DNA of 64,000 nt from Arenibaculum pallidiluteum (GCF_017355985.1 NZ_JAFIQU010000004.1:340965-404964), one strand, 5' to 3'; positions 30,049 to 40,909 are shown, counted from the first letter of the stretch. A program made the numbers and translations. Notes: generated from the sequence alone by a model not told the origin.

Positions 30049-30786
30049 ATGTCGGTCATCCAGCCCCCCGTCCGGCCGCTTCAGCAGTTCTTCCGATCGG
30101 GCCCCATGCCCTGCCCCTACATTCCGGGCCGGGTCGAGCGCAAGCTGTTCACGCGGCTCGCGCCACCTACCGCGGCGGACGTCAACTCGACCCTCTCGCG
30201 CGCGGGCTTCCGCCGCAGCCACGACATCGTCTACCGGCCGGTCTGCCCGAACTGCAGCGCCTGCGTCCCGGTGCGGATCCCGGTCGCGGGCTTCGTGCCC
30301 ACGCGTTCGCTGCGGCGCGTGCTGCGCAACTGCGCTGACCTCACGACCACAGAGGTTCCGGCGGTCGCGACCCACGAGCAGTACCGCCTGTTCGCGGCCT
30401 ACCAGGCTTCGCGGCACGGCGATAGCGACATGGCGCGCATGACGCTGACGGACTATGCGGCGATGGTCGACGAGGGCCGTGCGGACACCTCGGTGTTCGA
30501 GGTGCGCGATCAGGCCGGCCGACTCGTCGGCGCGATGCTGACCGATCGGCTTCATGACGGGCTCTCCGCGGTCTACAGCTTCTACGACGCCCGCCACGAG
30601 CGTCGGAGCCTCGGCACCTTCATGATCCTTGCGCTGGTGGAGCGCGCGCGGATCGAGGGCCTGCCCTACGTCTATCTCGGCTACTGGATCCGGAGCAGCA
30701 GGAAGATGGCCTACAAGGCGCGCTTCCATCCGCTCGAGGGTCTCGGCCCCTCGGGGTGGGAACCGCTGCCGCCGCTCGAGGCGTAG
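30049..30786 (+). CDS. bpt: Aspartate/glutamate leucyltransferase (aminoacyl-tRNA-protein transferase)
   Basis: 245 residues. Transfers Leu from Leu-tRNA to N-terminal Asp or Glu of proteins, marking them for ClpAP (N-degron pathway). N-terminal CPYIPGRVERKLFT, the Cys-rich VCPNCSACVPVRI, and the GNAT-like C-domain with YSFYDARHERRSLG and YVYLGYWI identify it. ATG 30049 has GGGGTGA upstream; GTG 30040 would give a 4-base overlap with the alpha-E gene. The tight spacing to the ATP-grasp/alpha-E pair is notable. Confidence 0.92.
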   Translation: MSVIQPPVRPLQQFFRSGPMPCPYIPGRVERKLFTRLAPPTAADVNSTLSRAGFRRSHDIVYRPVCPNCSACVPVRIPVAGFVPTRSLRRVLRNCADLTTTEVPAVATHEQYRLFAAYQASRHGDSDMARMTLTDYAAMVDEGRADTSVFEVRDQAGRLVGAMLTDRLHDGLSAVYSFYDARHERRSLGTFMILALVERARIEGLPYVYLGYWIRSSRKMAYKARFHPLEGLGPSGWEPLPPLEA

Positions 30787-31123
30787 CATGCCCGGACAAG
30801 GACTTTGCGGGCTGCGATTCGGCACCTCGGCAATGGCGGCCGCGCAAGATGAGCGCGCCCCGCAGGTACGTTCCTGACATCCTGCGGCGCGCGGCGCCGT
30901 ATTGGTTGCGCAGTCCGGCGCCGTCTCCGGCACTGCCCGGCTGCGCCACGGCAGCTTCGTTGCTTCGATTGGATTAGACACTATAATCCGCCGCGCCCGG
31001 CACGGGCCCGCCCTGAAAGGCGGAGCAACGGCGTGTCCTTCCGGATGCGCGGACTGCAAAAAATACCTTCGGGACGGCGGCTTCCCCGTCCCACAACGGG
31101 GTTCTTCAAGGGAGAAGTCTGCC
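30787..31123 (+). other. Intergenic region before the TRAP permease genes
   Basis: 337 bp without a convincing gene. It holds a good promoter at 30961-30988 and a leader with two overlapping hairpins just before the dctQ ribosome site: GGGACGG (31071-31077) with CCGTCCC (31086-31092), and CCCCGT (31084-31089) with ACGGGG (31096-31101). The two cannot form at once. The first 170 bases show nothing. Confidence 0.5.
30961..30988 (+). promoter_or_regulatory. Promoter of the TRAP permease genes
   Basis: TTGCTT (30961-30966), 16 bases, perfect TATAAT (30983-30988). Predicted start near 30995, leaving a leader of about 130 bases before dctQ. Confidence 0.65.
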
Positions 31124-31690
31124 GTGAAAGTCCTGCTGCGCTTCAGCGGGCTCATCGACGGGTTGAACGAGGTCGTCGGTCGGATCGTGTACTGGCTGGT
31201 GCTGGTGGCGGTCCTGATCAGCTCCGGCAACGCGGTGATGCGCTATACCTTCGATGTCAGCTCGAATGCATGGCTCGAGCTGCAATGGTATCTCTTCGCC
31301 GCGGTGTTCCTGCTCTGCTCGGGCTACACGCTGCTGAGGAACGAGCACATCCGCATCGACGTCGTCGCCTCGCGCTTCTCCCCGCGCGGACAGGCCTGGA
31401 TCGACGTCTTCGGCACGCTGCTCTTCCTCCTGCCTATGGCGCTGCTGATCCTGGTCCTTTCAATCCCGATGGTCCAGGAAAGCTATTTCCGGCACGAGAT
31501 GTCCTCGAATGCCGGCGGCCTGCTGCGCTGGCCGGTCAAGGCCCTGATCCCCGCAGGCTTCGTCCTGCTGGTCCTCCAGGCCATCTCCGAGCTGATCAAG
31601 CGCATCGCCTTCCTGACCGGCCACGCGCCCGACCACCTCGCCAAGCACCACGACCAGGCCGACCAGGTCGCCGCCGGGGAGCCCTTCTGA
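31124..31690 (+). CDS. dctQ: TRAP transporter small permease (DctQ family)
   Basis: 188 residues, four membrane segments (about 17-37, 50-70, 90-110, 130-155). DctQ marks are SGNAVMRYTF and the loop WLELQWYLFAAVFLLCSGY, then NEHIRIDV. Forms the membrane complex with DctM for sodium-driven, binding-protein-dependent uptake. GTG 31124 is chosen because AAGGGAG lies upstream and the first helix follows; the frame extends back into the leader. Overlaps dctM by TGATG. Confidence 0.9.
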   Translation: MKVLLRFSGLIDGLNEVVGRIVYWLVLVAVLISSGNAVMRYTFDVSSNAWLELQWYLFAAVFLLCSGYTLLRNEHIRIDVVASRFSPRGQAWIDVFGTLLFLLPMALLILVLSIPMVQESYFRHEMSSNAGGLLRWPVKALIPAGFVLLVLQAISELIKRIAFLTGHAPDHLAKHHDQADQVAAGEPF

Positions 31691-33159
31691 TGATCGCGTT
31701 TCTCGCGCACAACCTCGCGCCGATCATGTTCGCGGCGCTGGTCGTCTTCCTGCTGCTGGGCTACCCGGTGGCCTTCGCGCTGGCGGCGAACGGCATCGTG
31801 TTCGGACTGATCGGGTTCGAGCTCGGACTGCTCCAGCCCGCCCTTTTCCAGGCGCTGCCCGAGCGCGTGTTCGGCATCATGTCCAACGACACGCTGCTGG
31901 CGATCCCGTTCTTCACCTTCATGGGGCTGATCCTCGAACGCTCCGGCATGGCCGAGGATCTGCTCGACACCATCGGCCAGCTCTTCGGCCCCATGCGCGG
32001 CGGCCTCGCCTACGCCGTGATCTTCGTGGGCGCGCTGCTGGCGGCGACCACGGGCGTGGTGGCGGCGTCCGTCATCTCCATGGGCCTGATCTCGCTGCCG
32101 ATCATGCTGCGCTACGGATATGATCGCGCGCTGGCGAGCGGCGTGATCGCCGCCTCGGGCACCCTAGCGCAGATCATCCCGCCTTCGCTGGTGCTGATCG
32201 TGATGGCGGACCAGCTGGGCCGCTCCGTCGGCGACATGTACGCGGGCGCGCTGGTCCCGGGCCTGGTGCTGACCGGCCTCTACGTCGGCTACGTGTTCCT
32301 TCGTACCATGGTCAATCCCTCGAGCGCCCCTGCCCTGCCTCTCGAGGCCCGGTCGCTGCGCGGATGGAAGCTGGTCGGGCGCGTGCTGTTCTCGCTGGTG
32401 CCGCCTCTGGTTCTGATCTTCCTGGTGCTCGGGACGATCTTCCTCGGCATCGCGACCCCCACCGAGGGCGGCGCCATGGGCGCGGCCGGCGCCCTGATCC
32501 TGGCGCTGATGAACCGGCGGCTGGACTTCGCCCTGCTCCGCCAGGCGATGGACCAGACGGCGAAGCTGACCTCCTTCGTGATCTTCATCCTCGTGGGGGC
32601 CACGGTGTTCGGCCTGGTTTTCCGCGGGGTGAACGGCGACATCTGGGTCGAGGAGCTTCTGACCGCCCTGCCGGGCGGGCAGATCGGCTTCCTGATCGCC
32701 GTGAACATCATGGTGTTCCTGCTGGCCTTCTTCCTCGACTTCTTCGAGCTGGCCTTCATCATCGTCCCGCTTCTGGCGCCCGTGGCCGACAAGCTGGGCA
32801 TCGACCTGATCTGGTTCGGCGTGCTGCTGGGCGTGAACATGCAGACGTCGTTCATGCACCCGCCCTTCGGCTTCTCGCTTTTCTACCTGCGCTCGGTGGC
32901 CCCGGCGACGGACTACCTGGACAAGGTGACCGGCAAGCTGACGGCACGCATCACGACGGGACAGATCTACTGGGGCGCAATCCCCTTCGTGTGCATCCAG
33001 CTGATCATGGTGGCGCTGATCATCCTGTTCCCGGACCTGGTGTTCGTGGGCCTGGACCGGGCGGAGCCGGTGGACATCCAGAATATCCAGATCGAGATGC
33101 CGCCCATGCCCGGCCTGGAGGACGACATGCCGCCTCCCTTCGGCCAGCCCGATCAGTAA
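31690..33159 (+). CDS. dctM: TRAP transporter large permease (DctM family)
   Basis: 489 residues, about 12-13 membrane segments. Family marks are FFTFMGLILERSGMAEDL, ATTGVVAASVISMG, GTLAQIIPPS, GIATPTEGGAMGA, and MQTSFMHPPFGFSLFYLR near the end. Larger than the common 430-residue DctM. The extra C-terminal tail (about 460-489) is acidic and Pro-rich (IEMPPMPGLEDDMPPPFG), as in the keto-acid subgroup. Imports an organic acid delivered by the binding protein encoded convergently. Confidence 0.93.
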   Translation: MIAFLAHNLAPIMFAALVVFLLLGYPVAFALAANGIVFGLIGFELGLLQPALFQALPERVFGIMSNDTLLAIPFFTFMGLILERSGMAEDLLDTIGQLFGPMRGGLAYAVIFVGALLAATTGVVAASVISMGLISLPIMLRYGYDRALASGVIAASGTLAQIIPPSLVLIVMADQLGRSVGDMYAGALVPGLVLTGLYVGYVFLRTMVNPSSAPALPLEARSLRGWKLVGRVLFSLVPPLVLIFLVLGTIFLGIATPTEGGAMGAAGALILALMNRRLDFALLRQAMDQTAKLTSFVIFILVGATVFGLVFRGVNGDIWVEELLTALPGGQIGFLIAVNIMVFLLAFFLDFFELAFIIVPLLAPVADKLGIDLIWFGVLLGVNMQTSFMHPPFGFSLFYLRSVAPATDYLDKVTGKLTARITTGQIYWGAIPFVCIQLIMVALIILFPDLVFVGLDRAEPVDIQNIQIEMPPMPGLEDDMPPPFGQPDQ

Positions 33160-33184
33160 CCGCGCACAGTTCGCGCAACCGCCG

Positions 33185-33219
33185 AGAACCCCGCCCAACC
33201 GGGCGGGGTTCTTTCTTTT
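33185..33219 (+). terminator. Rho-independent terminator after dctM
   Basis: Perfect 12-bp stem AGAACCCCGCCC (33185-33196) with its complement (33201-33212), AACC loop, followed by TTCTTTTC. Lies between the convergent dctM and binding-protein genes. Confidence 0.9.
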
Positions 33220-33298
33220 CGCACCTGCCGCGAGCGGGAAGGGTCCCGGCGGGACGGCCGGAACCCTTGGCAGCCGAGAGATCCTGGGGCGTGCCTGC

Positions 33299-34429
<1,131 letters not shown>

Positions 34430-34955
34430 GACGGGAATTGTTTAGGAGAGCGAGGACGAGCGTCCGTGCAGAACCGACGACCACGCCGCATGCCATCGCC
34501 GGAAAGCCTTCGGAAGGAGGCCAGATTCCCGGCGTGAAGGCCATGGCCCGGTGCTGTGGTGCGAAGGGCTCCTCCCCGCGGCGTATTCTTCCTGTGCGGA
34601 CCGCCCCGCAGGGCAGCCCTCCTCGCCTGTGGTTGAAAGGATCCCTCAAAGGACCGCACGGCGCCAGCCAAATTGCCGGACCAATCCGAATGCACACTGC
34701 GGCGACGCGCATGCTGCGGCCCACGTCACTTGCTGCGGCTCGTCTTGGCGGTAACTGGAGGACGGCTCGATCGGAACCCGGCCTGCGGGCATCCCCCCTG
34801 TGGAAGGCACATTGAGGAGGAGCGCTCGGCGGCTACCACCTTCCCGCAGCGCTTCCTCCGAAGCTTCCATTCCATTGCGGGAACGGCGATTCCGGCGCGG
34901 CGTTACATCTGTAATCGGCGAGATTTGAGCCGCCGCAAGTCCGGAGAGTTGGTCC
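34430..34955. other. Intergenic region upstream of the binding protein and small exported protein
   Basis: 526 bp. Open frames here are Arg/Pro/Ser-rich shadows without recognisable features. Near the right end TTACA-TC-TGTAA (34903-34914) is a small palindrome, 42 bases before the exported-protein start. At 34818-34861 GGAGGAGCGCT and AGCGCTTCCTCC could pair with one bulge. I see no RNA gene. Confidence 0.4.
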
Positions 34956-35273
34956 GTGCGCCCGATCACCCTGCCACTCGCGATTGCCGCCTTCGTCGCC
35001 AGCGGCACCGAGGCCGCCCTTGCGGACGGCATGAGGCTGGACCTCACGGATCCGCAGCCGGAGTGGTTCAGCGTTCCGCCGAGACGGGACCATTCCGGCT
35101 GGGCGCCAGAGGACCCGCGGGCCTATCCCGGGGTCCTCGTGGAATACGGCCGTCTCGGCCTGATCGGCGAGAACGGCCAGATCGACGGGCGGATCCGCTT
35201 CGCCAACGACGCGACCCTGCGCATCAGCGCAAAGCCGAGCCGCCTCCTCCTTCGACTCAAGCAGAGGTTTTGA
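34956..35273 (+). CDS. Small exported protein of unknown function
   Basis: 105 residues. N-terminal signal peptide (PITLPLAIAAFVASG core, likely cut near EAALADG). The mature part has PEWFSVPPRRDHSGWAPEDP, then GRLGLIGENGQIDGRIRFA and a basic end (LLLRLKQRF). I do not recognise the family. The GTG start at 34956 has GGAG nine bases upstream. It converges with parC 24 bases away. No partner is evident. Confidence 0.65.
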   Translation: MRPITLPLAIAAFVASGTEAALADGMRLDLTDPQPEWFSVPPRRDHSGWAPEDPRAYPGVLVEYGRLGLIGENGQIDGRIRFANDATLRISAKPSRLLLRLKQRF

Positions 35274-35297
35274 CGCCTCAACCCGAGCCGCAGGTCA

Positions 35298-37514
35298 TCA
35301 GCCGAAGCGGTTGTCCTTCGGGAAGCCGTTCGGTGGAATTTTGCCGGCCTGCGCCCGGTCGCCGCGCCACGGCGCCATGTCGGTCTCGGTCCGCGTGCGC
35401 TCGCCGATGCGCCAGCTCAGGCCCTGCGACCACGCGAAGACGCGCACGTCGGACAGGCTGCCCCCCTGGTACTTCTGCAGGATGACGCCGCGGCCGCGGG
35501 CCATGGGCGGCACCTGCTCCAGCGGGAACACCAGCAGCTTGCGGTTGTTGCCGATCACCGCCACATGGTCGCCCTCGGCCGGCACGCAGACCTTCAGCTT
35601 CGCCCCATCCGACGGCGTCATGACCTGCTTCCCCGCCCGCGTCTGGGCGACGACCTCGTCCTCGTCCACCAGGAACCCGCGCCCGTCCGTCGAAGCGACC
35701 AGCAGCCGACGGCCGGCCTGGTGCGGGAAGATGGCCGCGACGTCCGCGTCGTTGGCTAGATCGACCATCAGGCGCAGCGGCTCGCCGAAGCCCCGGCCCT
35801 TGGGCAGGCGGTCGGCCGGGATCGTATAGAACCGCCCGGTATCCGCGACCAGGAGCAGCTTGTCCGTCGTCTCCGCATGGAAGACGAATCGCGCGGCATC
35901 ACCCTCCTTGTACTTGATCTCGGAGAAGTCGGCGAGGTGACCGCGGACCGTGCGGATCCAGCCCTTCTCCGAGCAGATCACGGTCAGCGGCTCGCGCTCG
36001 ACCATGGCCTCCAGCGGGATCACCACGGCGGAGGGCGCATCACCGATATCGGTGCGCCTGCGGCCGAGATCCTGCGTCTTGCCGAAACGCTTGCGGATGT
36101 CCTGGATCTGCTTCGCGATCGCCTTCCAGCGCCGGCGCTCGTCGCCGAGAAGCTCCAGAAGGTCAGCACGCTGCTTCGAGAGCTCGTCGTGCTCCTTGCG
36201 GATCTCCATCTCCTCGAGCTTGCGCAGCGAGCGCAGCCGCATGTTCAGGATCGCCTCGGCCTGCACGTCCGTCAGTCCGAAGGCTCGCATCAGCTGGGCC
36301 TTGGGCTCATCCTCCTCGCGGATGATGCGGATGACCTCGTCCAGGTTCAGATAGGCGATCAGATAGCCCGCCAGCACCTCCAGCCGGTGCTCGATCTTCC
36401 CGAGCCGATGGCGCGAACGGCGCTCCAGCACCTCGTGCTGGTGGTCCAGGAAGGCCCGCAGGACCTCGCGCAGGTTCATCACGCGCGGGACGTTGTCCTT
36501 CCCGAGGACGTTCATGTTCAAAGGGATCCGGACCTCCAGGTCCGTCGCCTTGAACAGGCTTTCCATCAGGACGTCGGGATCGACGTTGCGGCTCTTGGGC
36601 ACCAGGACCAGACGGATGTCCTCGGCCGACTCGTCCCGCACGTCCTCCAGCAGCATCAGCTTGCGAGCGGTCAGCAGCTCGGCGATGCGCTCGATCAGCC
36701 GCCCCTTCTGCACCTGGTATGGGATCTCGGAGACGACGATCTGCCAAGTCCCCTGACCGAGCTTCTCGACGCTCCACCGGGCGCGAAGGCGGAAAGCACC
36801 GCGGCCGGTCCGATAAGCCTCAAGAACGCTCTCGCGCGGCTCGACCAGCGTGCCGCCGGTCGGAAAATCGGGACCGGGGACGAGCTTGACGAGATCCTCG
36901 ACCGACGCGTCTGGATGGCCGATCAGGTGAATGGCGGCCTCGCAGACTTCGTCCACGTTGTGCGGCGGAATCGAGGTCGCCATGCCGACCGCGATGCCCG
37001 ACGCGCCATTGGCCAGCAGGTTCGGGAACGCCGCCGGCAGGACCACTGGCTCGTGCCCGTCGCCGTCGTAGGTGGCGCGGAAATCGACCGCGTCCTCCTC
37101 GATCCCGTCGAGTAGCACCTGGGCCACGGCGGTCAGCCGGGCCTCCGTGTACCGCATGGCCGCGGCATTGTCGCCGTCGATGTTGCCGAAGTTTCCCTGT
37201 CCGTCGATCAGGCGGTAGCGCACCGCGAAGTCCTGGGCGAGGCGGACCAGCGCCTCGTAGACAGCGACGTCGCCATGCGGATGGTACCGGCCGATCACGT
37301 CGCCGACGACGCGGGCGCACTTCTTGGGCGGCGTCGTTGGATCGAGCCGCAGCTCGCTCATGGCGTAGAGCAGGCGCCGATGCACGGGCTTCAGCCCGTC
37401 CCGGACGTCCGGCAGCGAGCGCGCCATGATGGTGCTGAGGGCGTAGGACAGGTAGCGCTCGCCCAGGGCCTCGGAGAGCGGCTTGTCGATGATGTCGAGG
37501 GCAGGTTCGGTCAT
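35298..37514 (-). CDS. parC: DNA topoisomerase IV subunit A
   Basis: 738 residues. The cleavage domain contains the winged-helix [19 protein letters not shown] and the catalytic Tyr in AMRYTEARL, with [15 protein letters not shown] following. The coiled coil is about 390-470. The C-domain is a degenerate beta-propeller of about 250 residues, as in ParC rather than GyrA, and lacks the GyrA box. Decatenates chromosomes with ParE. The position equal to E. coli Ser80, a quinolone contact, is Val here. The start overlaps the recO stop (ATGA). Confidence 0.93.
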   Translation of the reverse strand: MTEPALDIIDKPLSEALGERYLSYALSTIMARSLPDVRDGLKPVHRRLLYAMSELRLDPTTPPKKCARVVGDVIGRYHPHGDVAVYEALVRLAQDFAVRYRLIDGQGNFGNIDGDNAAAMRYTEARLTAVAQVLLDGIEEDAVDFRATYDGDGHEPVVLPAAFPNLLANGASGIAVGMATSIPPHNVDEVCEAAIHLIGHPDASVEDLVKLVPGPDFPTGGTLVEPRESVLEAYRTGRGAFRLRARWSVEKLGQGTWQIVVSEIPYQVQKGRLIERIAELLTARKLMLLEDVRDESAEDIRLVLVPKSRNVDPDVLMESLFKATDLEVRIPLNMNVLGKDNVPRVMNLREVLRAFLDHQHEVLERRSRHRLGKIEHRLEVLAGYLIAYLNLDEVIRIIREEDEPKAQLMRAFGLTDVQAEAILNMRLRSLRKLEEMEIRKEHDELSKQRADLLELLGDERRRWKAIAKQIQDIRKRFGKTQDLGRRRTDIGDAPSAVVIPLEAMVEREPLTVICSEKGWIRTVRGHLADFSEIKYKEGDAARFVFHAETTDKLLLVADTGRFYTIPADRLPKGRGFGEPLRLMVDLANDADVAAIFPHQAGRRLLVASTDGRGFLVDEDEVVAQTRAGKQVMTPSDGAKLKVCVPAEGDHVAVIGNNRKLLVFPLEQVPPMARGRGVILQKYQGGSLSDVRVFAWSQGLSWRIGERTRTETDMAPWRGDRAQAGKIPPNGFPKDNRFG

Positions 37515-38254
37515 ACCAGTGTTTTACCGGATCTTGCGGTTAGCTTGCGATAACGTTCGACGAAACGCGTGCGGGCGGACGGCATGCCGGCATCGCCCGC
37601 CGACAGCGCGAGGCGCTCCAGGAAATGGCCGGCCAGTTCGAGGCCGCGCAGGACGGAATCCGGATCGGCCTCGCCATCGCCTACGAGGAAGCCCGGCAGC
37701 GGCAGCAGGCGGTCGCGGTACGCCTCGCCGGCCGACAGCGACACCGCCCGGCCGGTCCGTGGACTGACATAGGCGAGCGCATCGTTCCGGCCAGTCGCTG
37801 CGCAGCAGCTGAGATCCAGGCCGAAGCCCAGCTCCTGCAGCAGGCCCAGCTCCCATCGGACGTAGATCGCATCCCAGAACGGCGAATCAAGGTTCTCGAG
37901 CAGCGCCGAAAGCCCCTCGAACGCCGCCGGATGCGGCTCCCGCTCGGGCAGAGCGGCCTCAGTCAGGGCGCAGGCCGAGACGAGCGCCGCGAGGCGCAGC
38001 GGATCGTCGAGCAGCCCGGCTGCCACGCTGCGATCGAGCTCGAGCGCGTAGGTCCCGAGATGCTCGGGCAGCCGGGCACGCCAGCGGGCGGCGACCGCGT
38101 TCCCGGTCTCCAGCACGCCGCGCTGGCGCGCCGTCCGCGCGCCCTGCACCAGCCCCGCATGCCGCCCGCGCTCCCGGGTCAGCAGGGTCGCCACGGCCGC
38201 TCCCTCGCCATGTGGGCGGGCCGAGAGCACGATCGCGCGGTCACTCCATTCCAT
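37511..38254 (-). CDS. recO: DNA repair protein RecO
   Basis: 247 residues. N-terminal OB fold ([25 protein letters not shown], in parts; HAGLVQGAR) and helical C-domain with the partly kept cysteines [10 protein letters not shown] and [12 protein letters not shown]. Loads RecA at gaps with RecR. The four-Cys zinc site seen in some RecO is not complete. First gene of the recO-parC pair; the 129 bp upstream is shared with the PAS-GGDEF-EAL gene. Confidence 0.9.
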   Translation of the reverse strand: MEWSDRAIVLSARPHGEGAAVATLLTRERGRHAGLVQGARTARQRGVLETGNAVAARWRARLPEHLGTYALELDRSVAAGLLDDPLRLAALVSACALTEAALPEREPHPAAFEGLSALLENLDSPFWDAIYVRWELGLLQELGFGLDLSCCAATGRNDALAYVSPRTGRAVSLSAGEAYRDRLLPLPGFLVGDGEADPDSVLRGLELAGHFLERLALSAGDAGMPSARTRFVERYRKLTARSGKTLV

Positions 38255-38310
38255 AGCGATGTTCTATCATTGTTCCCGCACACGCGCACGGAAAATGCTG
38301 AGAGACCTCA

Positions 38311-38338
38311 TTGCAATTCCCGATTACGGCCTTATTGT
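38311..38338 (+). promoter_or_regulatory. Promoter of the PAS-GGDEF-EAL gene
   Basis: TTGCAA (38311-38316), 16 bases, TATTGT (38333-38338). The short leader then holds a hairpin, GGGATC (38349-38354) with GATCCC (38360-38365), 18 bases before the GTG start. Confidence 0.5.
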
Positions 38339-38383
38339 AACAAATGCTGGGATCGCAAGGATCCCGGATCTCCCGAGGTCCTG

Positions 38384-40864
38384 GTGACGGTGGTTCCCGA
38401 TCGGTACGAACTTGCGGTCCGGGCCAGCAACGAAGCGCTCTGGGACTGGGACCTTCAGACGGACCGAATTTTCTATTCGGCGCGTCTCCTGCATTTCCTT
38501 GGGCTCTCCAGCAAGGAGGGCGAGGCGGGCCCCGAGCAATGGCTCGACCGCGTGCATCCCGACGATCTCGAATGGCTCTATGCGGTCCTGAGGGGACAGC
38601 TTGGAGTCCGGTCCGCCCCGTTCCACCTGGAGCACAGGGTCCGTCACGGCGCGGACGGCTGGCGCTGGCTGCTGTGCCGCGGGGTCGCCGTTCCGGGCGC
38701 CGACGGCAGGCCGGTCCGGCTCGTGGGCTCCGTCGCCGACATCACGGAACGCAAGACCGCCGAGGAGGCGCTGCGGCTCTCCGAGGAGCGCTATGCCCTG
38801 GCCGCCGCGGCCGCGAATGACGGGCTGTTCGACTGGGATCTCGCCAAGGACACGATCTACTACTCGCCGCGCTGGAAGGCGCTGCTGGGCCTGAGCGATG
38901 CCAAGGTCGGGAATTCGCCCGACGAATGGTTCTCGCGCGTCCATCCCGAGGACATGGTCTGGCTGCAGGCCACGCTGGACGCGCAGGTCGGCGGCGGAGG
39001 CCGCGCCTTTCACCTCGAATACCGCATGCACGATGCCGCAGGCGGCGTTCGCTGGATGCTATGCCGCGGCATCGCGGTGCTGGACGACTTCGGCGAGCCC
39101 AAGCGCGTCGTCGGATCGCAGAGCGACATCACGGACCGCAAGACCGCCGAGGCCGAGCTGCGCCGCAGCGAGGAGCGCTACGCGCTCGCCGCGCGCGGCG
39201 CCAACGACGGACTGTGGGACTGGAACCTGGTCACGGAGGAGGCCTATTTCTCCCCGCGCTGGCACCAGATGCTGGGCATCGCCGAAGCCGATGCCTGCCG
39301 CTCGATCGATGACTGGTTCAGCCGCGTGATCTCGGAAGACCTGCCGACGCTGAGGACGGCAATCGACGTCCACCTCCAGGGCGGCAGCGACCATCTGGAA
39401 CAGGAATTCCGGATGCGCCACGCCGACGGGGCGGAGCTGTGGTTCCAGGCGCGCGGCCTCGCCGTGCGGGATCCCGACGGCCGCGCAGTCCGCATGGCCG
39501 GGTCGCTGACCGACATCACCGCCCGCAAGCGGGCGGAGCGGCAGCTGCTGTTCGATGCCTTCCACGACGGCCTGACGGGGCTCGCGAACCGGAACCTGCT
39601 CGTCGACCGCATAGGCCAGGCGCTGGCGCGCCGCCGTGGCGGCCGCAACGAGCCCTTTGCCGTGCTGCTGGTGGACCTCGATCGCTTCAAGGCCATCAAC
39701 GAGAGCCTGGGCCCCATCGAGGGCGACAGCGTGCTGATGACCATGGCGGCGCGCATCGAAAAGGAGCGCAAGCCCAGCGACACCGTGGCGCGCATCTCGG
39801 CCGACGAGTTCGCGCTTCTGGTCGAGGATGTCACGGACACCGCCGGGGCGATCGGAATCGCGGCCGCGATCGCCCGCGCCATCGCCCAGCCGATCCGCAT
39901 CGGCCGGGGCGAGGTCGTGCTGACGGCATCCGTCGGGATCGCGCTGTCGAGCTCGGGCTACGAGGATGCCGACGACATGCTGCGCGACGCCAGCCTGGCC
40001 ATGTACCGGGCCAAGACGGCGGGCCGCAACCGCGTCGAGGTCTATGACGAGCAGCTGCGCGAGCGTGCCGTCCGGCATCTCCGCATCGAGGCGGACCTCC
40101 GGGCCGCGCTGGACCGCGGCGAGCTGATGCTGCACTACCAGCCGATCATCGATCTCCAGACGGGGGCCCTTGCCGGCTTCGAGGCGCTGACGCGATGGGC
40201 GCACCCCGAGCGCGGGATGATCCCGCCCAGCGAGTTCATCCCCGTCGCCGAGGAGACGGGGCTGATCGTGCCCATGGGCCGCTGGGTCGCCGAGGAGGCG
40301 GCCCGGCAGCTCGAGGCCTGGGTGGCGGCGCATCCGGGGCGCCCCCTCTTCATGAGCGTGAACGTCTCGGGGAAGCAGTTCCGGGACGACGATCTCGTGC
40401 GTGCGCTGGAGACGGTCCTGGAGCGCCATCCCGGGATCGAGCCCTCGGCGATCAAGCTGGAGATCACGGAGAGCCTGCTGATGGAGGATCCGCGGCGCTC
40501 CGAGGACGTCATGCTGCGCCTGAAGGCGCTGGGGCTGCACCTGTCCCTCGACGACTTCGGCACGGGATATTCCTCCCTGAGCTATCTCAGCCGCTTCCCC
40601 TTGGACACCTTGAAGATCGACAGGAGCTTCACCCGCGGGATCCTCGGCGGCGGCCAGGGCGCCGAGATCGTCCGCGTCATCGGGACGCTCGCCCGGACGC
40701 TGCGCATGGACGTGGTGGCCGAGGGCATTGAGAAGGAAGCCGAGGTGGACTTCCTGCGCGCGCTTCCGGCGCGCTGGGGCCAGGGCTACCTGTTCGGTCG
40801 GCCGCTCGCGCCGGACGCGGCCGCGGCCCTGATCGCCGGAGCGTTCGCCGAGGCGTCGGGCTGA
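38384..40864 (+). CDS. PAS-PAS-PAS-GGDEF-EAL protein, probable cyclic-di-GMP phosphodiesterase
   Basis: 826 residues, no membrane segment. Three PAS_3-type sensors (about 1-125, 137-255, 265-382), each ending in a DITxRK linker. The GGDEF domain (about 390-555) has a broken active site: ISADEF at 471-476 instead of GGDEF, though DLDRFKAINESLG is kept. The EAL domain (about 570-820) looks complete: EALTRW at 600, VNVSGKQF, LEITESL, DDFGTGYSSL, LKIDRSF, AEGIE and QGYLF. Expected net activity is cyclic-di-GMP hydrolysis, with the GGDEF as a possible GTP-binding regulator. The GTG start at 38384 has AGG five bases upstream; the frame runs far upstream through recO shadow. Confidence 0.9.
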   Translation: MTVVPDRYELAVRASNEALWDWDLQTDRIFYSARLLHFLGLSSKEGEAGPEQWLDRVHPDDLEWLYAVLRGQLGVRSAPFHLEHRVRHGADGWRWLLCRGVAVPGADGRPVRLVGSVADITERKTAEEALRLSEERYALAAAAANDGLFDWDLAKDTIYYSPRWKALLGLSDAKVGNSPDEWFSRVHPEDMVWLQATLDAQVGGGGRAFHLEYRMHDAAGGVRWMLCRGIAVLDDFGEPKRVVGSQSDITDRKTAEAELRRSEERYALAARGANDGLWDWNLVTEEAYFSPRWHQMLGIAEADACRSIDDWFSRVISEDLPTLRTAIDVHLQGGSDHLEQEFRMRHADGAELWFQARGLAVRDPDGRAVRMAGSLTDITARKRAERQLLFDAFHDGLTGLANRNLLVDRIGQALARRRGGRNEPFAVLLVDLDRFKAINESLGPIEGDSVLMTMAARIEKERKPSDTVARISADEFALLVEDVTDTAGAIGIAAAIARAIAQPIRIGRGEVVLTASVGIALSSSGYEDADDMLRDASLAMYRAKTAGRNRVEVYDEQLRERAVRHLRIEADLRAALDRGELMLHYQPIIDLQTGALAGFEALTRWAHPERGMIPPSEFIPVAEETGLIVPMGRWVAEEAARQLEAWVAAHPGRPLFMSVNVSGKQFRDDDLVRALETVLERHPGIEPSAIKLEITESLLMEDPRRSEDVMLRLKALGLHLSLDDFGTGYSSLSYLSRFPLDTLKIDRSFTRGILGGGQGAEIVRVIGTLARTLRMDVVAEGIEKEAEVDFLRALPARWGQGYLFGRPLAPDAAAALIAGAFAEASG

Positions 40865-40909
40865 AACGGCGGCGAGACCACCGGAGCGACCCGGCCTCGG
40901 TCCCCGGCC

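Noticed and set aside
34438..34815. Possible 125-residue gene upstream of the small exported protein
   Set aside because: Arg/Pro/Ser-rich, no motif, no ribosome site; reads like translated intergenic DNA.
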